64,000 bases of DNA from Bacteroidia bacterium (GTDB lineage Bacteria; Bacteroidota; Bacteroidia; Flavobacteriales; Flavobacteriaceae), in NCBI GenBank assembly GCA_030431055.1, contig JAUIJA010000003.1, positions 1 through 64,000 of the forward strand, written 5' to 3'. The notes under the pieces were generated by a model. That model searched no databases. It was given only the letters and a program-made list of their open reading frames with translations, and was not told the DNA's origin. A program made the position numbers and the translations under genes. Below are positions 36,770-44,974 of the stretch, in pieces. Each line of letters starts with the position of its first letter. Position 1 is the first letter of the stretch.

Positions 36770-37900
36770 ATGAAAAGAATTTTATTAGTTATTGCTTTAG
36801 CAATTACAACAGTAACTTTTGCTCAAGAAGAGGAAATAAAAATTTTAAAAAAATTAGATAAGAAAAGCGGACAACCAACTCAAAAAGATATGGAAAAGTT
36901 GAGTAGTGCTTTAGCTGTTTTAGATACTAACGTTACCTCTTTAGATGATGAAGATAAAGTATTATATCATTATTTTAAGGTATCACAGCCTATCATGGAA
37001 GTAATGATAGTCGCTATGAAAAACCCAAATGATGTAGCTGCTATTCAAGAAGCATCGAAAAAATACAATACACCAGAATTCTTAGAATCGATGTCTTCTC
37101 ATTATAACACGATGGTTGATTTAGAGAAAAAATTAGGAGAAAAAGAGCATACAGAAGACATCAAACCTTTGATGGATATGATGAAACAGCAATTAGCTCA
37201 GCAAGCTTTTCAATTAAATACAGATAAGAAATTTAAGGAAGCGTCAGAAGCGTTTTATGCACTTTATAAATTTGATAACACTAATGGTTCAAATTTAGAA
37301 AACGCTGCTATTTTAGCTGTACAAGCTGAGGAATATAAGTTTGCTGAAAAAATGTATGATGAACTTAAAAATAGCGATTATTTAAATAATGGTATCAAAT
37401 ATTTTGCAGTAAACAAGGCTTCAGGTAAGGAAGAGACTTTTAATTCAAGAGATGATATGGTGAAAATGATTTCTTTAGGCTCTCATGAAAAGCCAAGAAC
37501 TGAAAAAGTATCTAAGAAAAAGCCAGAAGTTTATAAAATGTTAGCTTTAATTGCTTCTCAAAATGGAAATTACGATAAAGCAAAAATAGCAATAGAAGAT
37601 GCGTTGGAATTAAATCCAAAAGATGATGAATTAAAAAAAGAAGCTGCTCGTATTTATTTTAACGAAGCTTATGAAATGCTTAAAGATGATCAAAAATTAG
37701 TTGATGAAATTAATGCTAACTTAGATGATAAAGCAAAATTTGATAAGCTAGTTGGCAAACGTAAAGAATTATTTAAAAAAGCATTACCAAATTTCGAAAA
37801 GGCTTATTCTTTAAACCCAAATGATGCTAATACAAAATCATTATTAAAAATGTCTTATGATATTTTAGAAATGAAAGACAAAGCAGCTACGATTAAATAA
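36770..37900 (+). CDS. Exported TPR-repeat protein, function unknown
   Basis: 376 residues with a signal peptide (MKRILLVIALAITTVTFAQ). The rest is helical, with TPR-like units: about 130-190 (FKEASEAFYALYKFDN, YKFAEKMYDELK), about 255-300 (GNYDKAKIAIEDALELNPKDDELKKEA) and about 335-370 (FKKALPNFEKAYSLNPNDANTKSLLKMSYDILEM). It is probably periplasmic and may mediate protein contacts. It follows gyrA but is separated by a terminator, and has its own terminator. I cannot name a partner. Confidence 0.85.
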   Translation: MKRILLVIALAITTVTFAQEEEIKILKKLDKKSGQPTQKDMEKLSSALAVLDTNVTSLDDEDKVLYHYFKVSQPIMEVMIVAMKNPNDVAAIQEASKKYNTPEFLESMSSHYNTMVDLEKKLGEKEHTEDIKPLMDMMKQQLAQQAFQLNTDKKFKEASEAFYALYKFDNTNGSNLENAAILAVQAEEYKFAEKMYDELKNSDYLNNGIKYFAVNKASGKEETFNSRDDMVKMISLGSHEKPRTEKVSKKKPEVYKMLALIASQNGNYDKAKIAIEDALELNPKDDELKKEAARIYFNEAYEMLKDDQKLVDEINANLDDKAKFDKLVGKRKELFKKALPNFEKAYSLNPNDANTKSLLKMSYDILEMKDKAATIK

Positions 37901-37920
37901 TATAATTATTGTTATAAAAT

Positions 37921-37953
37921 AAAAATCCCAACTTAGTAAAGTTGGGATTTTTT
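37921..37953 (+). terminator. Bidirectional terminator between the TPR gene and the NlpC/P60 gene
   Basis: The inverted repeat AAAAATCCCAACTT / AAGTTGGGATTTTTT in the short gap between convergent genes. Confidence 0.87.
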
Positions 37954-38713
37954 ATACTATTTTCTTTATAACTCTGAGTTTATGAGTATGCCTATCAATT
38001 TCTGCATTGTAAATTCCTAAATGATCTAATCGGTCAATTCTAACCTTTCCTGAAGCATGAATAATATAATTATTCTCCATCATAATTCCCACATGAATAA
38101 TATTTCCTTCTTCATTATCAAAAAAAGCTAAATCTCCAGGCTCACTTTCTTCAATAAAACTTAAAGCATCCCCTTGAGTTGCTTGTTGAGAAGCATCGCG
38201 AAATAATTTATAACCATTCAGCTTGTAAACCATTTGCGTAAAACCAGAACAATCGATACCAAAAGGCGTTTTTCCTCCCCATAAATAAGGAGAATTCAAA
38301 TACATATAAGCGGTTTTAACAATATCCGATTTAGATTTTATGCCACAAGTTTTAGCGCCTTCAAATGAAAAACTTTGAATGTTTATATTCTCATCATTTA
38401 AAAACGATAAAGAACTTCCCATGGGAATTGGTAATAATTCGTTATTCGGATTTGAAATAAACTCAATTAAATCAGAACTTAAAACAATAGGATTTTGATT
38501 AAGTGATTCAAATTGTGATTGAGAAATTTCTTGGTATTGTTTTTTATCAATCCAACCCTCATAATCGTCAAAAGCAATTTGAATTTTTATCCATTTTTCT
38601 TTGATTTCGGTTATGATAAAATGGTCTCCAAAAAGTAATTGCGTAACTTGTTCACTTGGATCTGAAGGTTCAAGCCGAACAGGAACTATTGCAAGATTAC
38701 AAATACCAAACAT
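37952..38713 (-). CDS. C40-family (NlpC/P60) peptidase with N-terminal SH3 domains, YkfC-like
   Basis: 253 residues. The catalytic domain (about 125-250) shows Cys in GIDCSGFTQMVYKL, His in NIIHVGIMM and the polar third residue in YIIHASGKVR. One or two SH3b-like modules occupy about 1-115 (VPVRLEPSDPSEQVTQLLFG, KEKWIKIQI). No signal peptide is visible: the protein begins directly with the SH3 module (MFGICNLAIVPVRLEP). This resembles the YkfC group, cytoplasmic gamma-D-glutamyl-diamino-acid endopeptidases of cell-wall peptide recycling. It might also be a secreted enzyme with a mis-set start, but the upstream region offers no signal sequence. Confidence 0.83.
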   Translation of the reverse strand: MFGICNLAIVPVRLEPSDPSEQVTQLLFGDHFIITEIKEKWIKIQIAFDDYEGWIDKKQYQEISQSQFESLNQNPIVLSSDLIEFISNPNNELLPIPMGSSLSFLNDENINIQSFSFEGAKTCGIKSKSDIVKTAYMYLNSPYLWGGKTPFGIDCSGFTQMVYKLNGYKLFRDASQQATQGDALSFIEESEPGDLAFFDNEEGNIIHVGIMMENNYIIHASGKVRIDRLDHLGIYNAEIDRHTHKLRVIKKIV

Positions 38714-38739
38714 TAAACGAATTATAATTTAAAAGTTTT

Positions 38740-38795
38740 GAGTTATGAATTAAAATTACAAGCAGAAATCATTCATAATTAGTAATTCATAACTC
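38740..38795. repeat. Intergenic inverted repeat between thiolase and NlpC/P60 genes
   Basis: Perfect 13-bp arms GAGTTATGAATTA (38740-38752) and TAATTCATAACTC (38783-38795) around a 30-bp centre that itself holds a second partial copy (ATTCATAATTA). It belongs to the AT-rich repeat type often found between flavobacterial genes. Confidence 0.7.
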
Positions 38796-38804
38796 ATATT
38801 ATTT

Positions 38805-39983
38805 TTATGCTCTTTCGATTACAATTGCCGAAGCACCACCACCACCATTACAAATAGCAGCAGCACCAACTTTAGCATTGTTTTGTTCTAAAACACTTAT
38901 TAAAGTAACAATAATTCTCGCTCCAGAACAACCTAACGGATGACCTAAAGAAACAGCACCTCCGTTAACGTTAATTTTATCTTCATTTAATCCAAGAATT
39001 TGAGCATTTGCTAATCCAACAACAGAAAATGCTTCGTTAAATTCGAAATAATCAACATCTGAAATAGAAATTCCCGCTTTATCTAAAGCTTTTGGTAATG
39101 CTTTTGCTGGAGCAGTAGTAAACCATTTTGGTTCTTGAGCAGCATCAGCATGAGATTTGATGTATGCTAAAGGTTTTAATCCTAATGCATTTGCTTTTTC
39201 TTCACTCATTAAAACTAGAGCAGCAGCTCCGTCATTAATTGTAGAAGCATTTGCAGCAGTTACAGTTCCTTCTTTAGTAAAAACTGCTCTTAAGCTAGGG
39301 ATCTTATCTAATTTTACGTTTGTAAACTCTTCATCTTTAGACACCATAATAGGCTCTCCACGTCTTTGTGGAACCTCTACAGGAACAATTTCGCTATCAA
39401 ACTTTCCAGCATCCCAAGCCGCAGCAGAACGTTCGTATGATTGAATTGCAAATCTATCTTGCTCTTCACGAGAGATTTTATATTCTGTTGCACATAAATC
39501 AGCACAAACTCCCATTGCATTGTTATCGTAAGCGTCAGTTAAGCCGTCTTTTTGAAGACCATCGACCATAGTGGCAGGTCCAAACTTAACGCCATTTCTC
39601 ATGTGTACATAATGCGGAATCATACTCATGTTTTCCATTCCACCAGCAACCACTATATCAGCATCTCCACTTAAAATAGCTTGCGCTCCTTGCATAACAG
39701 CTTTCATTCCACTAGCACAAACTTTGTTTACAGTAGTACAAGGAACAGTATCTGAAAGTCCAGCATACATAGCCGCTTGACGAGCCGGAGCTTGTCCGTT
39801 TCCAGCTTGTACAACGTTACCCATTAATACTTCATCAACTTCCTTTGGATCTAAATTAATTTTATTTAAAGCCCCTTTTATAGCAGTTGCTCCTAATTTT
39901 GTAGCAGGAACGCTAGATAAAGCACCCATAAAACTTCCCATTGGTGTACGAACTGCAGAAACTATAACGACTTTTTTACTCAT
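38805..39983 (-). CDS. Acetyl-CoA C-acyltransferase (thiolase)
   Basis: 392 residues. The acyl-accepting Cys89 is in VCASGMKAV, the His is in GGAVSLGHPLGCSGAR and the second active-site Cys is in AAICNGGGGAS; NEAFSVV is also present. It carries out thiolytic cleavage or Claisen condensation of acyl-CoAs. The size and the short-chain signature fit an acetyl-CoA acetyltransferase, but the absence of a neighbouring 3-hydroxyacyl-CoA dehydrogenase leaves the role (acetoacetyl-CoA synthesis or amino-acid and fatty-acid breakdown) open. It starts at ATG 39983, about 260 bp upstream of the tRNA operon in opposite orientation. Confidence 0.93.
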   Translation of the reverse strand: MSKKVVIVSAVRTPMGSFMGALSSVPATKLGATAIKGALNKINLDPKEVDEVLMGNVVQAGNGQAPARQAAMYAGLSDTVPCTTVNKVCASGMKAVMQGAQAILSGDADIVVAGGMENMSMIPHYVHMRNGVKFGPATMVDGLQKDGLTDAYDNNAMGVCADLCATEYKISREEQDRFAIQSYERSAAAWDAGKFDSEIVPVEVPQRRGEPIMVSKDEEFTNVKLDKIPSLRAVFTKEGTVTAANASTINDGAAALVLMSEEKANALGLKPLAYIKSHADAAQEPKWFTTAPAKALPKALDKAGISISDVDYFEFNEAFSVVGLANAQILGLNEDKINVNGGAVSLGHPLGCSGARIIVTLISVLEQNNAKVGAAAICNGGGGASAIVIERA

Positions 39984-40173
39984 GATTACTTAATTTGTTT
40001 TGGTTTTGCGAATTTACTATTTTTAATTGAAAATCTTTACGTTTTAAGAGAAGAAATAAGCATTTAAAACGGTTTAATTATTAAATTGAAAAAAATATTT
40101 TACTGTATCTAATTGAATTTTAAGTTTTTCACTTATTTAGGTGAAAAAATATTGTAAAAATCTATTCAAAGTC

Positions 40174-40204
40174 TTGTAAAAAAGAAAAGGAAGCTATACA
40201 TTTG
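40174..40204 (+). promoter_or_regulatory. Promoter of the tRNA-Ser-Pro-Arg operon
   Basis: TTG at 40174-40176, a 20-bp spacer, and TACATTTG at 40197-40204 (perfect TAnnTTTG), about 41 bp before the first tRNA. Confidence 0.7.
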
Positions 40205-40245
40205 CAACCGCAAAAAGAAAAAGTTCTTAAAAATATAACAGTATA

Positions 40246-40329
40246 GGAGAGGTGCCGGAGTGGTAACGGAGCAGATTGCTAATCTGTCATCGGGTAACCG
40301 ATGCCTGGGTTCGAGTCCCAGTCTCTCCG
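40246..40329 (+). tRNA. tRNA-Ser (anticodon GCT)
   Basis: 84 nt. A 7-bp acceptor stem (GGAGAGG / TCTCTCC, discriminator G), anticodon stem CAGAT/ATCTG around the loop TGCTA, a long variable arm (CATCGGGTAACCGATG) as expected for a class II tRNA, and GGTTCGAGTCC T-arm. CCA is not encoded. Confidence 0.95.
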
Positions 40330-40335
40330 CTTCTT

Positions 40336-40410
40336 CGGGGTGTAGCGTAGCCCGGTCATCGCGCCTGCTTTGGGAGCAGGAGGTCGCAGGTTCGAATCCT
40401 GCCACCCCGA
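40336..40410 (+). tRNA. tRNA-Pro (anticodon TGG)
   Basis: 75 nt. Acceptor CGGGGTG / CACCCCG with discriminator A; anticodon stem CCTGC/GCAGG enclosing TTTGGGA; T-arm CAGGTTCGAATCCTG. It follows tRNA-Ser after 6 nt. CCA is not encoded. Confidence 0.95.
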
Positions 40411-40420
40411 CGAATATACT

Positions 40421-40494
40421 GGTCCAGTAGCTCAGCTGGATAGAGCAACTGCCTTCTAAGCAGTAGGTCCCAGGTTCGAATCCTGGCTGGATCA
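40421..40494 (+). tRNA. tRNA-Arg (anticodon TCT)
   Basis: 74 nt. Acceptor GGTCCAG / CTGGATC (one G-T pair) with discriminator A; anticodon stem ACTGC/GCAGT around CTTCTAA; T-arm CAGGTTCGAATCCTG. Last gene of the tRNA operon; a terminator starts 4 nt later. Confidence 0.95.
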
Positions 40495-40497
40495 CAT

Positions 40498-40524
40498 AAA
40501 GCCTAGCAATTGCTAGGCTTTTTT
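40498..40524 (+). terminator. Terminator of the tRNA operon
   Basis: A 10-bp perfect inverted repeat (AAGCCTAGCA / TGCTAGGCTT) with a short AT loop and T6 run. Confidence 0.9.
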
Positions 40525-40826
40525 GTTTTAATCCTACTCCGTTGTAATATTTGTCGATTAATTGTTTTTTCTACTTTCTTTTATTAACATAAAGTCAAAA
40601 TTATAATAATACTTATTCCAGTTGCTAATAATCCGTATTTAAACAATCCTGTCAGAAAAAATGTTGGGAAGCTACCATAACGACTCTTTTCGGATATTTG
40701 TATAAGCTCAAGAAATGATGTTAGAATTTTCTAATAAGAAATAACAGAAAATACAGAATAAACCAATTATATATAGTTTAATGATTTTCTTTTGACTTTC
40801 ATTAAACATTTAGGCTAATTTTCAAA
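40525..40826. other. Gene-free stretch between the tRNA operon and the 3' end of a leftward gene
   Basis: About 300 bp with no open frame, repeat, RNA or promoter pattern that I can support on either strand. It is very AT-rich and looks like decayed spacer. Confidence 0.5.
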
Positions 40827-41408
40827 TTATTCCACACACTTCAAATATTCCATAAAAAATTTAGCTGGGTAAAAAGTTTCTTTTATAATTTCTGATTGTA
40901 GTTCGCTTTTAATATTGTAGTCTTTTTTTCCTCCAACATATTGCAAACGCATTACCGAAATAGGTGAGGACTTCAATTCTTCATAATTTTGCTTTGTAAA
41001 CACAAAATAACCTTCCAATATTCTAATGTTTGCTTGCTCTTGTTCGTTATAGTTTAAAACAGAACAAGTATTTTCCATTATAGATTGTAAGGTTACGAAT
41101 TTTCCATTGTTGAGTTGGAATACTATTTTCGAATTTAAATCGAAACATTTTGACGGAATAAACAAACTACTTTTTTCAACAATTTGTACACGTAAAATAG
41201 GAGTTCCGTTATTGTTCATTAATGAAAATTGAATGAAATCTTTTGAACTTCCAAAGACTCTTTCATATATGATTTTTTCTGGTAATGTTTTTAAATAAGT
41301 AGAATCAGTTTTTTCTTCAAAGTCGTATTTGCAATTGCTTTGTGCTATTGAAAATAGGGGAAAGAATAGTAATATAACTGAAACTTTTGCAAAACTAAGT
41401 TTCGTCAC
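40827..41408 (-). CDS. Exported protein of unknown function, 5' end altered by a palindromic element
   Basis: 193 residues from a GTG at 41408, giving a clean signal peptide (VTKLSFAKVSVILLFFPLFSIAQ) and a mature part beginning SNCKYDFEEKTDS. I do not recognise the family; the mature protein has a beta-rich, low-charge pattern (TPILRVQIVEKSSLF, KIVFQLNNGKFVTL, SPISVMRLQYVGGKKDYNI). The frame stays open upstream to ATGs at 41540 and 41558, but that extra 44-50 residue leader is encoded largely by a repeat element (41403-41504) and would put a long tail before the signal peptide. The GTG itself lies within the repeat end. It is the last gene of the leftward tsaD operon. Confidence 0.72.
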   Translation of the reverse strand: MTKLSFAKVSVILLFFPLFSIAQSNCKYDFEEKTDSTYLKTLPEKIIYERVFGSSKDFIQFSLMNNNGTPILRVQIVEKSSLFIPSKCFDLNSKIVFQLNNGKFVTLQSIMENTCSVLNYNEQEQANIRILEGYFVFTKQNYEELKSSPISVMRLQYVGGKKDYNIKSELQSEIIKETFYPAKFFMEYLKCVE

Positions 41409-41504
41409 TTCGAGTAGATTTTTATTAAAAATTGTATCGAGAAGTTGAGAAAATAAAATTCTTGTTTTCGATACTTTTTCTTTTAGAAAAAACTCAAACT
41501 GACG
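41403..41504. repeat. 102-bp palindromic (MITE-like) repeat element
   Basis: Terminal inverted repeats CGTCACTTCGAGT (left) and ACTCAAACTGACG (right) match in 11 of 13 positions; an inner pair GTATCGAGAA / TTTTCGATAC continues the imperfect hairpin to its centre. It resembles the GTCACTTCGAG...CTCGAAGTGAC elements scattered in flavobacterial genomes. It encodes no transposase. Confidence 0.75.
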
Positions 41505-41542
41505 AATTTTTAATAAATTTTCTATATAAATGAATTTCATGT

Positions 41543-42721
41543 TTAAATTTTTTCGCAAAGTAAAACTATTTTTTGATTCTCTAAATTTGTGGTAAAAAAA
41601 GCAAAAACTGTTCCACCATCAGTAATTTTAAATTTCTTTTTAATGTCTTCTGGTTTTAACGGAAAATTTCTAGTGGCAACATTCATTTTTTGTTTTAACA
41701 GATATTTTTTTCCTGTTTCTTTATCGAAAGGCAAGCAATTTATAATTTTAAAACTTCTACCTTGAAATTCGACTAATTTTTTAGAAGTAAACAAATGTGA
41801 ATGCTGATGTAACTTATTTACATTAAATAAATTACCAATGCTTTCAAATTTTCCCGATTTTAACAACGAAGCATTTGGCTCATATAAATAATTCTGTGGT
41901 AGTGAATATTTTGATAAAGAATCGTCGCTTATTTTAATTTTAGATTGCTGAATATTATCTTTTTCAATATTTATAGTAATTACTGAAATTTCATCTGTAA
42001 AACCCTTTTCTATTTCCCAAAGCAATTCTTTTACTTCATTTCCCAGAGCAACAATATGAATGTTTTTTACAAATTTCAATTCGTTTAACCCAGCTTGGAT
42101 ATCTAGAATTGGAGCGGTTTTAATGATAATTTTATCAGAATAGGTGAAATAAAAATCCAACAATTCAGGAACATTCGGTTCGCAATCTTTTAACATAAAA
42201 ACCTTTCCTTTTACATCGTTTCTTCGTGAAGGATCAACGTAAATACAATCAAATTGTTGATTTAATTGTTTTAAAATTTCAGCGCTATTTCCTGCTAAAC
42301 ATTCAATGTTTGAAATTGCTAATTGTTTATAATTATGTGCAACAATTTTTGATAAATCTTCGTTTATTTCACAATGGATTACTTTTTGAAAGTTTTTAGC
42401 GAAATAGTAATCGTCAATTCCAAATCCGCCCGATAAATCGATTAATGAGTTTCCACTAACAATTGAAGCTTTGTATTTCGCTGTTTTTTCAGAAGACGTT
42501 TGTTCGACCGAAATTTTACTTGGATAAAGTATATTTTCCGTTGTAAACCAAGTTGGCAACTTAGTTTTTGCTTTTTGTTTTGCAGCAATTTGTTCAATGA
42601 TATTTGAATACTGAACATTCGGGAAAGGATTTTTCTTCAGCGCTAATTGGCTAACATTTTTATCTAAATTAGCTTTTATAAACTCTTGAATTTCAGGAGT
42701 AAGTAAAACTGAAAAATCCAT
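41543..42721 (-). CDS. Class I SAM-dependent methyltransferase with THUMP-like C-terminal domain
   Basis: 392 residues. The Rossmann methyltransferase core is about 90-240: SAM-binding SLIDLSGGFGIDDYYFA, acidic end of strand 2 in VIHCEINEDL, and the catalytic-site motif CIYVDPSRRN in place of the N-P-P-Y type. The C-terminal about 100 residues match the THUMP-like domain (RNFPLKPEDIKKKFKITDGG). THUMP domains bind RNA, and the gene lies among tsaD, rsmE and a TrmH-family gene, so RNA is the probable substrate. The modified base is unknown. Its start shares one base with the upstream AI-2E gene stop (TAATG), indicating coupled translation. Confidence 0.85.
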   Translation of the reverse strand: MDFSVLLTPEIQEFIKANLDKNVSQLALKKNPFPNVQYSNIIEQIAAKQKAKTKLPTWFTTENILYPSKISVEQTSSEKTAKYKASIVSGNSLIDLSGGFGIDDYYFAKNFQKVIHCEINEDLSKIVAHNYKQLAISNIECLAGNSAEILKQLNQQFDCIYVDPSRRNDVKGKVFMLKDCEPNVPELLDFYFTYSDKIIIKTAPILDIQAGLNELKFVKNIHIVALGNEVKELLWEIEKGFTDEISVITINIEKDNIQQSKIKISDDSLSKYSLPQNYLYEPNASLLKSGKFESIGNLFNVNKLHQHSHLFTSKKLVEFQGRSFKIINCLPFDKETGKKYLLKQKMNVATRNFPLKPEDIKKKFKITDGGTVFAFFTTNLENQKIVLLCEKI

Positions 42722-43809
42722 TAAATATTTTTAGTTAATGCTTTTACAACTTTATTATTTGGTAAAAATTCTTTTCCTATTACTTTTAAGCAAGTGTATG
42801 TTGGAATAGCGATAATCATTCCTAAAATTCCGAAAAGTGTTCCCGAAGCTAAAATAACTAAGAAAATCTCTAAAGGTGTCGATTTTGTGCTTTTTGAGAA
42901 TATAAAAGGCTGTGTGAAATTGTTATCAATTAATTGCACAACACACATTCCTATGAAAACATAAAGCGCTTTTGGAAGAATATCGGCAAAATTTTCTAGG
43001 CTAATTCCACTTAACAAAATTAAAGTTGTAGCGACTATCATTCCTAAAAGCGGACCTAAATATGGAATTACATTTAAAATTGCGCAGAGTAAAGCAATTA
43101 TGAAGGCATTTTCTATTCCGAATATTAAAAAAATGATTAAATATAAAATCATAATTATCGTTAATTGCAACAATAAAGCTCCAAAATATCGCGATAATAA
43201 ATTTGAAATTTTACTTAAAGATGTCAATACTTTATCCTTTTGATTTTCTGGCAAAACCGATTGAAAAGTTTGATAAAAGGAATCTTTGTCTTTTAAAAAG
43301 AAGAACGAAATAAAAAGAACTGATGCTAAACCCATTCCGAAGTTTCCAATAATATTAACAATTGAGCTGAAGATATTTGGAATAAAATTTAAGTTCAATT
43401 TTGAAAAAACATCTGTAGATTCTAACATATTTGTTAAATCGTAACCGTGAGATTGTAAAAAGCTATCGATAGAAACGATTAATTCTTGATAATTTTTTTC
43501 CAATTTATTTACATCTAAAAGTGATAAATTTTCACCTTGCGACAAAATTAACGGAACGAAAAGTGAAGCAATTCCAACAATTAATAAAATTGAAAGAATT
43601 AATGTAGTGACTACGGCTAATGTATTTTTGAATTTTAATTTTCGTTGTAAAAATGACACAATAGGATTTCCTAAAAGTGTAAATAATATCGAAATTATTA
43701 AGTAAACAAGAATTGATGAAAGCTTGTAAAACAAAAACAATATTAAAGCAATTCCAGCTAAAATAGCAAGTGTTCTAAGAATTCCGTTTGATAGTTCTTT
43801 TGATGTCAT
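42721..43809 (-). CDS. AI-2E family transporter (PF01594)
   Basis: 362 residues from the ATG at 43809; a longer frame to 43881 runs into the trmH-type gene and lacks support. Seven or eight membrane helices, with the conserved loop NVIPYLGPLLGMIVATTL and the C-terminal QPFIFSKSTKSTPLEIFLVILASGTLFG segment split around KS. Members are often annotated as permeases or autoinducer exporters, but substrates vary and some act as Na+/H+ antiporters. No luxS is in the window. Set between two RNA methyltransferase genes. Confidence 0.85.
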   Translation of the reverse strand: MTSKELSNGILRTLAILAGIALILFLFYKLSSILVYLIISILFTLLGNPIVSFLQRKLKFKNTLAVVTTLILSILLIVGIASLFVPLILSQGENLSLLDVNKLEKNYQELIVSIDSFLQSHGYDLTNMLESTDVFSKLNLNFIPNIFSSIVNIIGNFGMGLASVLFISFFFLKDKDSFYQTFQSVLPENQKDKVLTSLSKISNLLSRYFGALLLQLTIIMILYLIIFLIFGIENAFIIALLCAILNVIPYLGPLLGMIVATTLILLSGISLENFADILPKALYVFIGMCVVQLIDNNFTQPFIFSKSTKSTPLEIFLVILASGTLFGILGMIIAIPTYTCLKVIGKEFLPNNKVVKALTKNI

Positions 43810-43825
43810 TCTCAAAAATACAAAT

Positions 43826-44329
43826 TTATTTGAGTTTATTGGTAATTTCGTACAAAGCAATTCCGAGAGATTGTACAACATTCATACTACTGTTTTTTCC
43901 AAACATTTCAATATGAGTCGCTTGATTTGAAATAGCCAATAATTCTTCTGAAATTCCATAGATTTCACTACCAATAAGTAAGACAATTGGTTTGTTAGAA
44001 ATAACAAGTGAATTTATAGTTTTACTTTTAGAAGTAATTTCAAGCGCAATAATTTCTGAATTTGATGATTTTAAGGTTTCAATTAATTCCGATTTATCTA
44101 AATAAACTTCATACGGAACAATTTTATGAGTATTTCGAGAAGTTTTGTTCACTTTTCTTTCAGAAAGTACGAAGTTTTTTCCTGTAAAAATGATTTTTTC
44201 TACACCAAAAGCTTCGCAAACTCTAAAGATACTGCCAATGTTTTGTTGGAAATACACTTCATCACAAACAACTGTAATAGGAAATTTCTGTTCCGTGAAA
44301 TCGGTAGTATAATGATTAAGTTGTTCCAA
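43826..44329 (-). CDS. TrmH/SpoU-family RNA 2'-O-methyltransferase
   Basis: 167 residues, the small SPOUT-fold form without an N-terminal substrate-binding domain. The three motifs are present: NIGSIFRVCEAFG (motif 1), VLLIGSEIYGIS (motif 2) and MNVVQSLGIALYEI (motif 3), which form the trefoil knot that binds SAM. It methylates a ribose 2'-OH in tRNA or rRNA; motif 3 has SMNVVQSL where SLNVSVA is usual. Size and knot resemble TrmL or TrmH, but the target is not predictable. It lies 3 bp after the DUF4159 gene in the tsaD operon. Confidence 0.85.
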   Translation of the reverse strand: MEQLNHYTTDFTEQKFPITVVCDEVYFQQNIGSIFRVCEAFGVEKIIFTGKNFVLSERKVNKTSRNTHKIVPYEVYLDKSELIETLKSSNSEIIALEITSKSKTINSLVISNKPIVLLIGSEIYGISEELLAISNQATHIEMFGKNSSMNVVQSLGIALYEITNKLK

Positions 44330-44332
44330 AAT

Positions 44333-44974
44333 CTAATTATTAAAAACGTAATCTAAGATATTAGCGCCCATTTGAAACGCTTTTAAACGAACTTCAGTAG
44401 AGTCTTTATGAACTTCAAAATCTTCCCAACCGTCGCCTAAATCGCATTCGAAAGTGTAGAGTAGAACTAATCGATTTTCTCTAAATATTCCAAACGCTTG
44501 CGGACGTTTTTTATCGTGCTCGTGAATTTTAGGCAATCCATTAGAAAAATTATAAGGTTTTTGAAAAATTTGATGATTTTGCGGAATTTCAACTAAATCT
44601 TGATTGGGAAATATTTTTTTAATTTCCTTACGAATATACTCGTCCATTCCGTAATTATCATCAATATGTAAAAAACCACCTGAAAGTAAGTAATTCCTTA
44701 GATTCAAAACTTCATTTGGAGAAAAAACAACGTTTCCATGTCCTGTCATATGAACAAACGGATAAGAAGTAATTTCTGAACTTTCTACTGAAACAGTAGC
44801 TGGTTTTGTGTTGATATTAGTTTGAATATTTTCATTACAAAACTGAATTAAATTAGGCAAAGATGTTGGGTTTGCATACCAATCACCACCGCCGGAATAC
44901 TTCAACAGCGCTATTTCTTGGGAAAATCCAAAAAAACAAGTTAGTAAAAATAAAAATAAATGTATATTTTTCAT
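44333..44974 (-). CDS. DUF4159 domain protein (exported)
   Basis: 213 residues with a signal peptide (MKNIHLFLFLLTCFFGFSQ). The DUF4159 core shows YSGGGDWYANPTSLPNL, VHMTGHGNVVFS, LSGGFLHIDDNYGMDEYIR and FRENRLVLLYTFECDLGDGWED. The family has a class I glutamine-amidotransferase-like or TPR-associated fold in other bacteria, but no catalytic activity is assigned. It is probably periplasmic. The start overlaps the 69-residue membrane-protein gene by 4 bp. Confidence 0.85.
   Translation of the reverse strand: MKNIHLFLFLLTCFFGFSQEIALLKYSGGGDWYANPTSLPNLIQFCNENIQTNINTKPATVSVESSEITSYPFVHMTGHGNVVFSPNEVLNLRNYLLSGGFLHIDDNYGMDEYIRKEIKKIFPNQDLVEIPQNHQIFQKPYNFSNGLPKIHEHDKKRPQAFGIFRENRLVLLYTFECDLGDGWEDFEVHKDSTEVRLKAFQMGANILDYVFNN

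Noticed and set aside
40166..40495. A 109-residue frame opposite the three tRNA genes, with GFEPGT and FEPATSCSQ-like words
   Set aside because: It is the well-known spurious translation of antisense tRNA genes; the tRNAs fold perfectly and leave no room for a protein gene.
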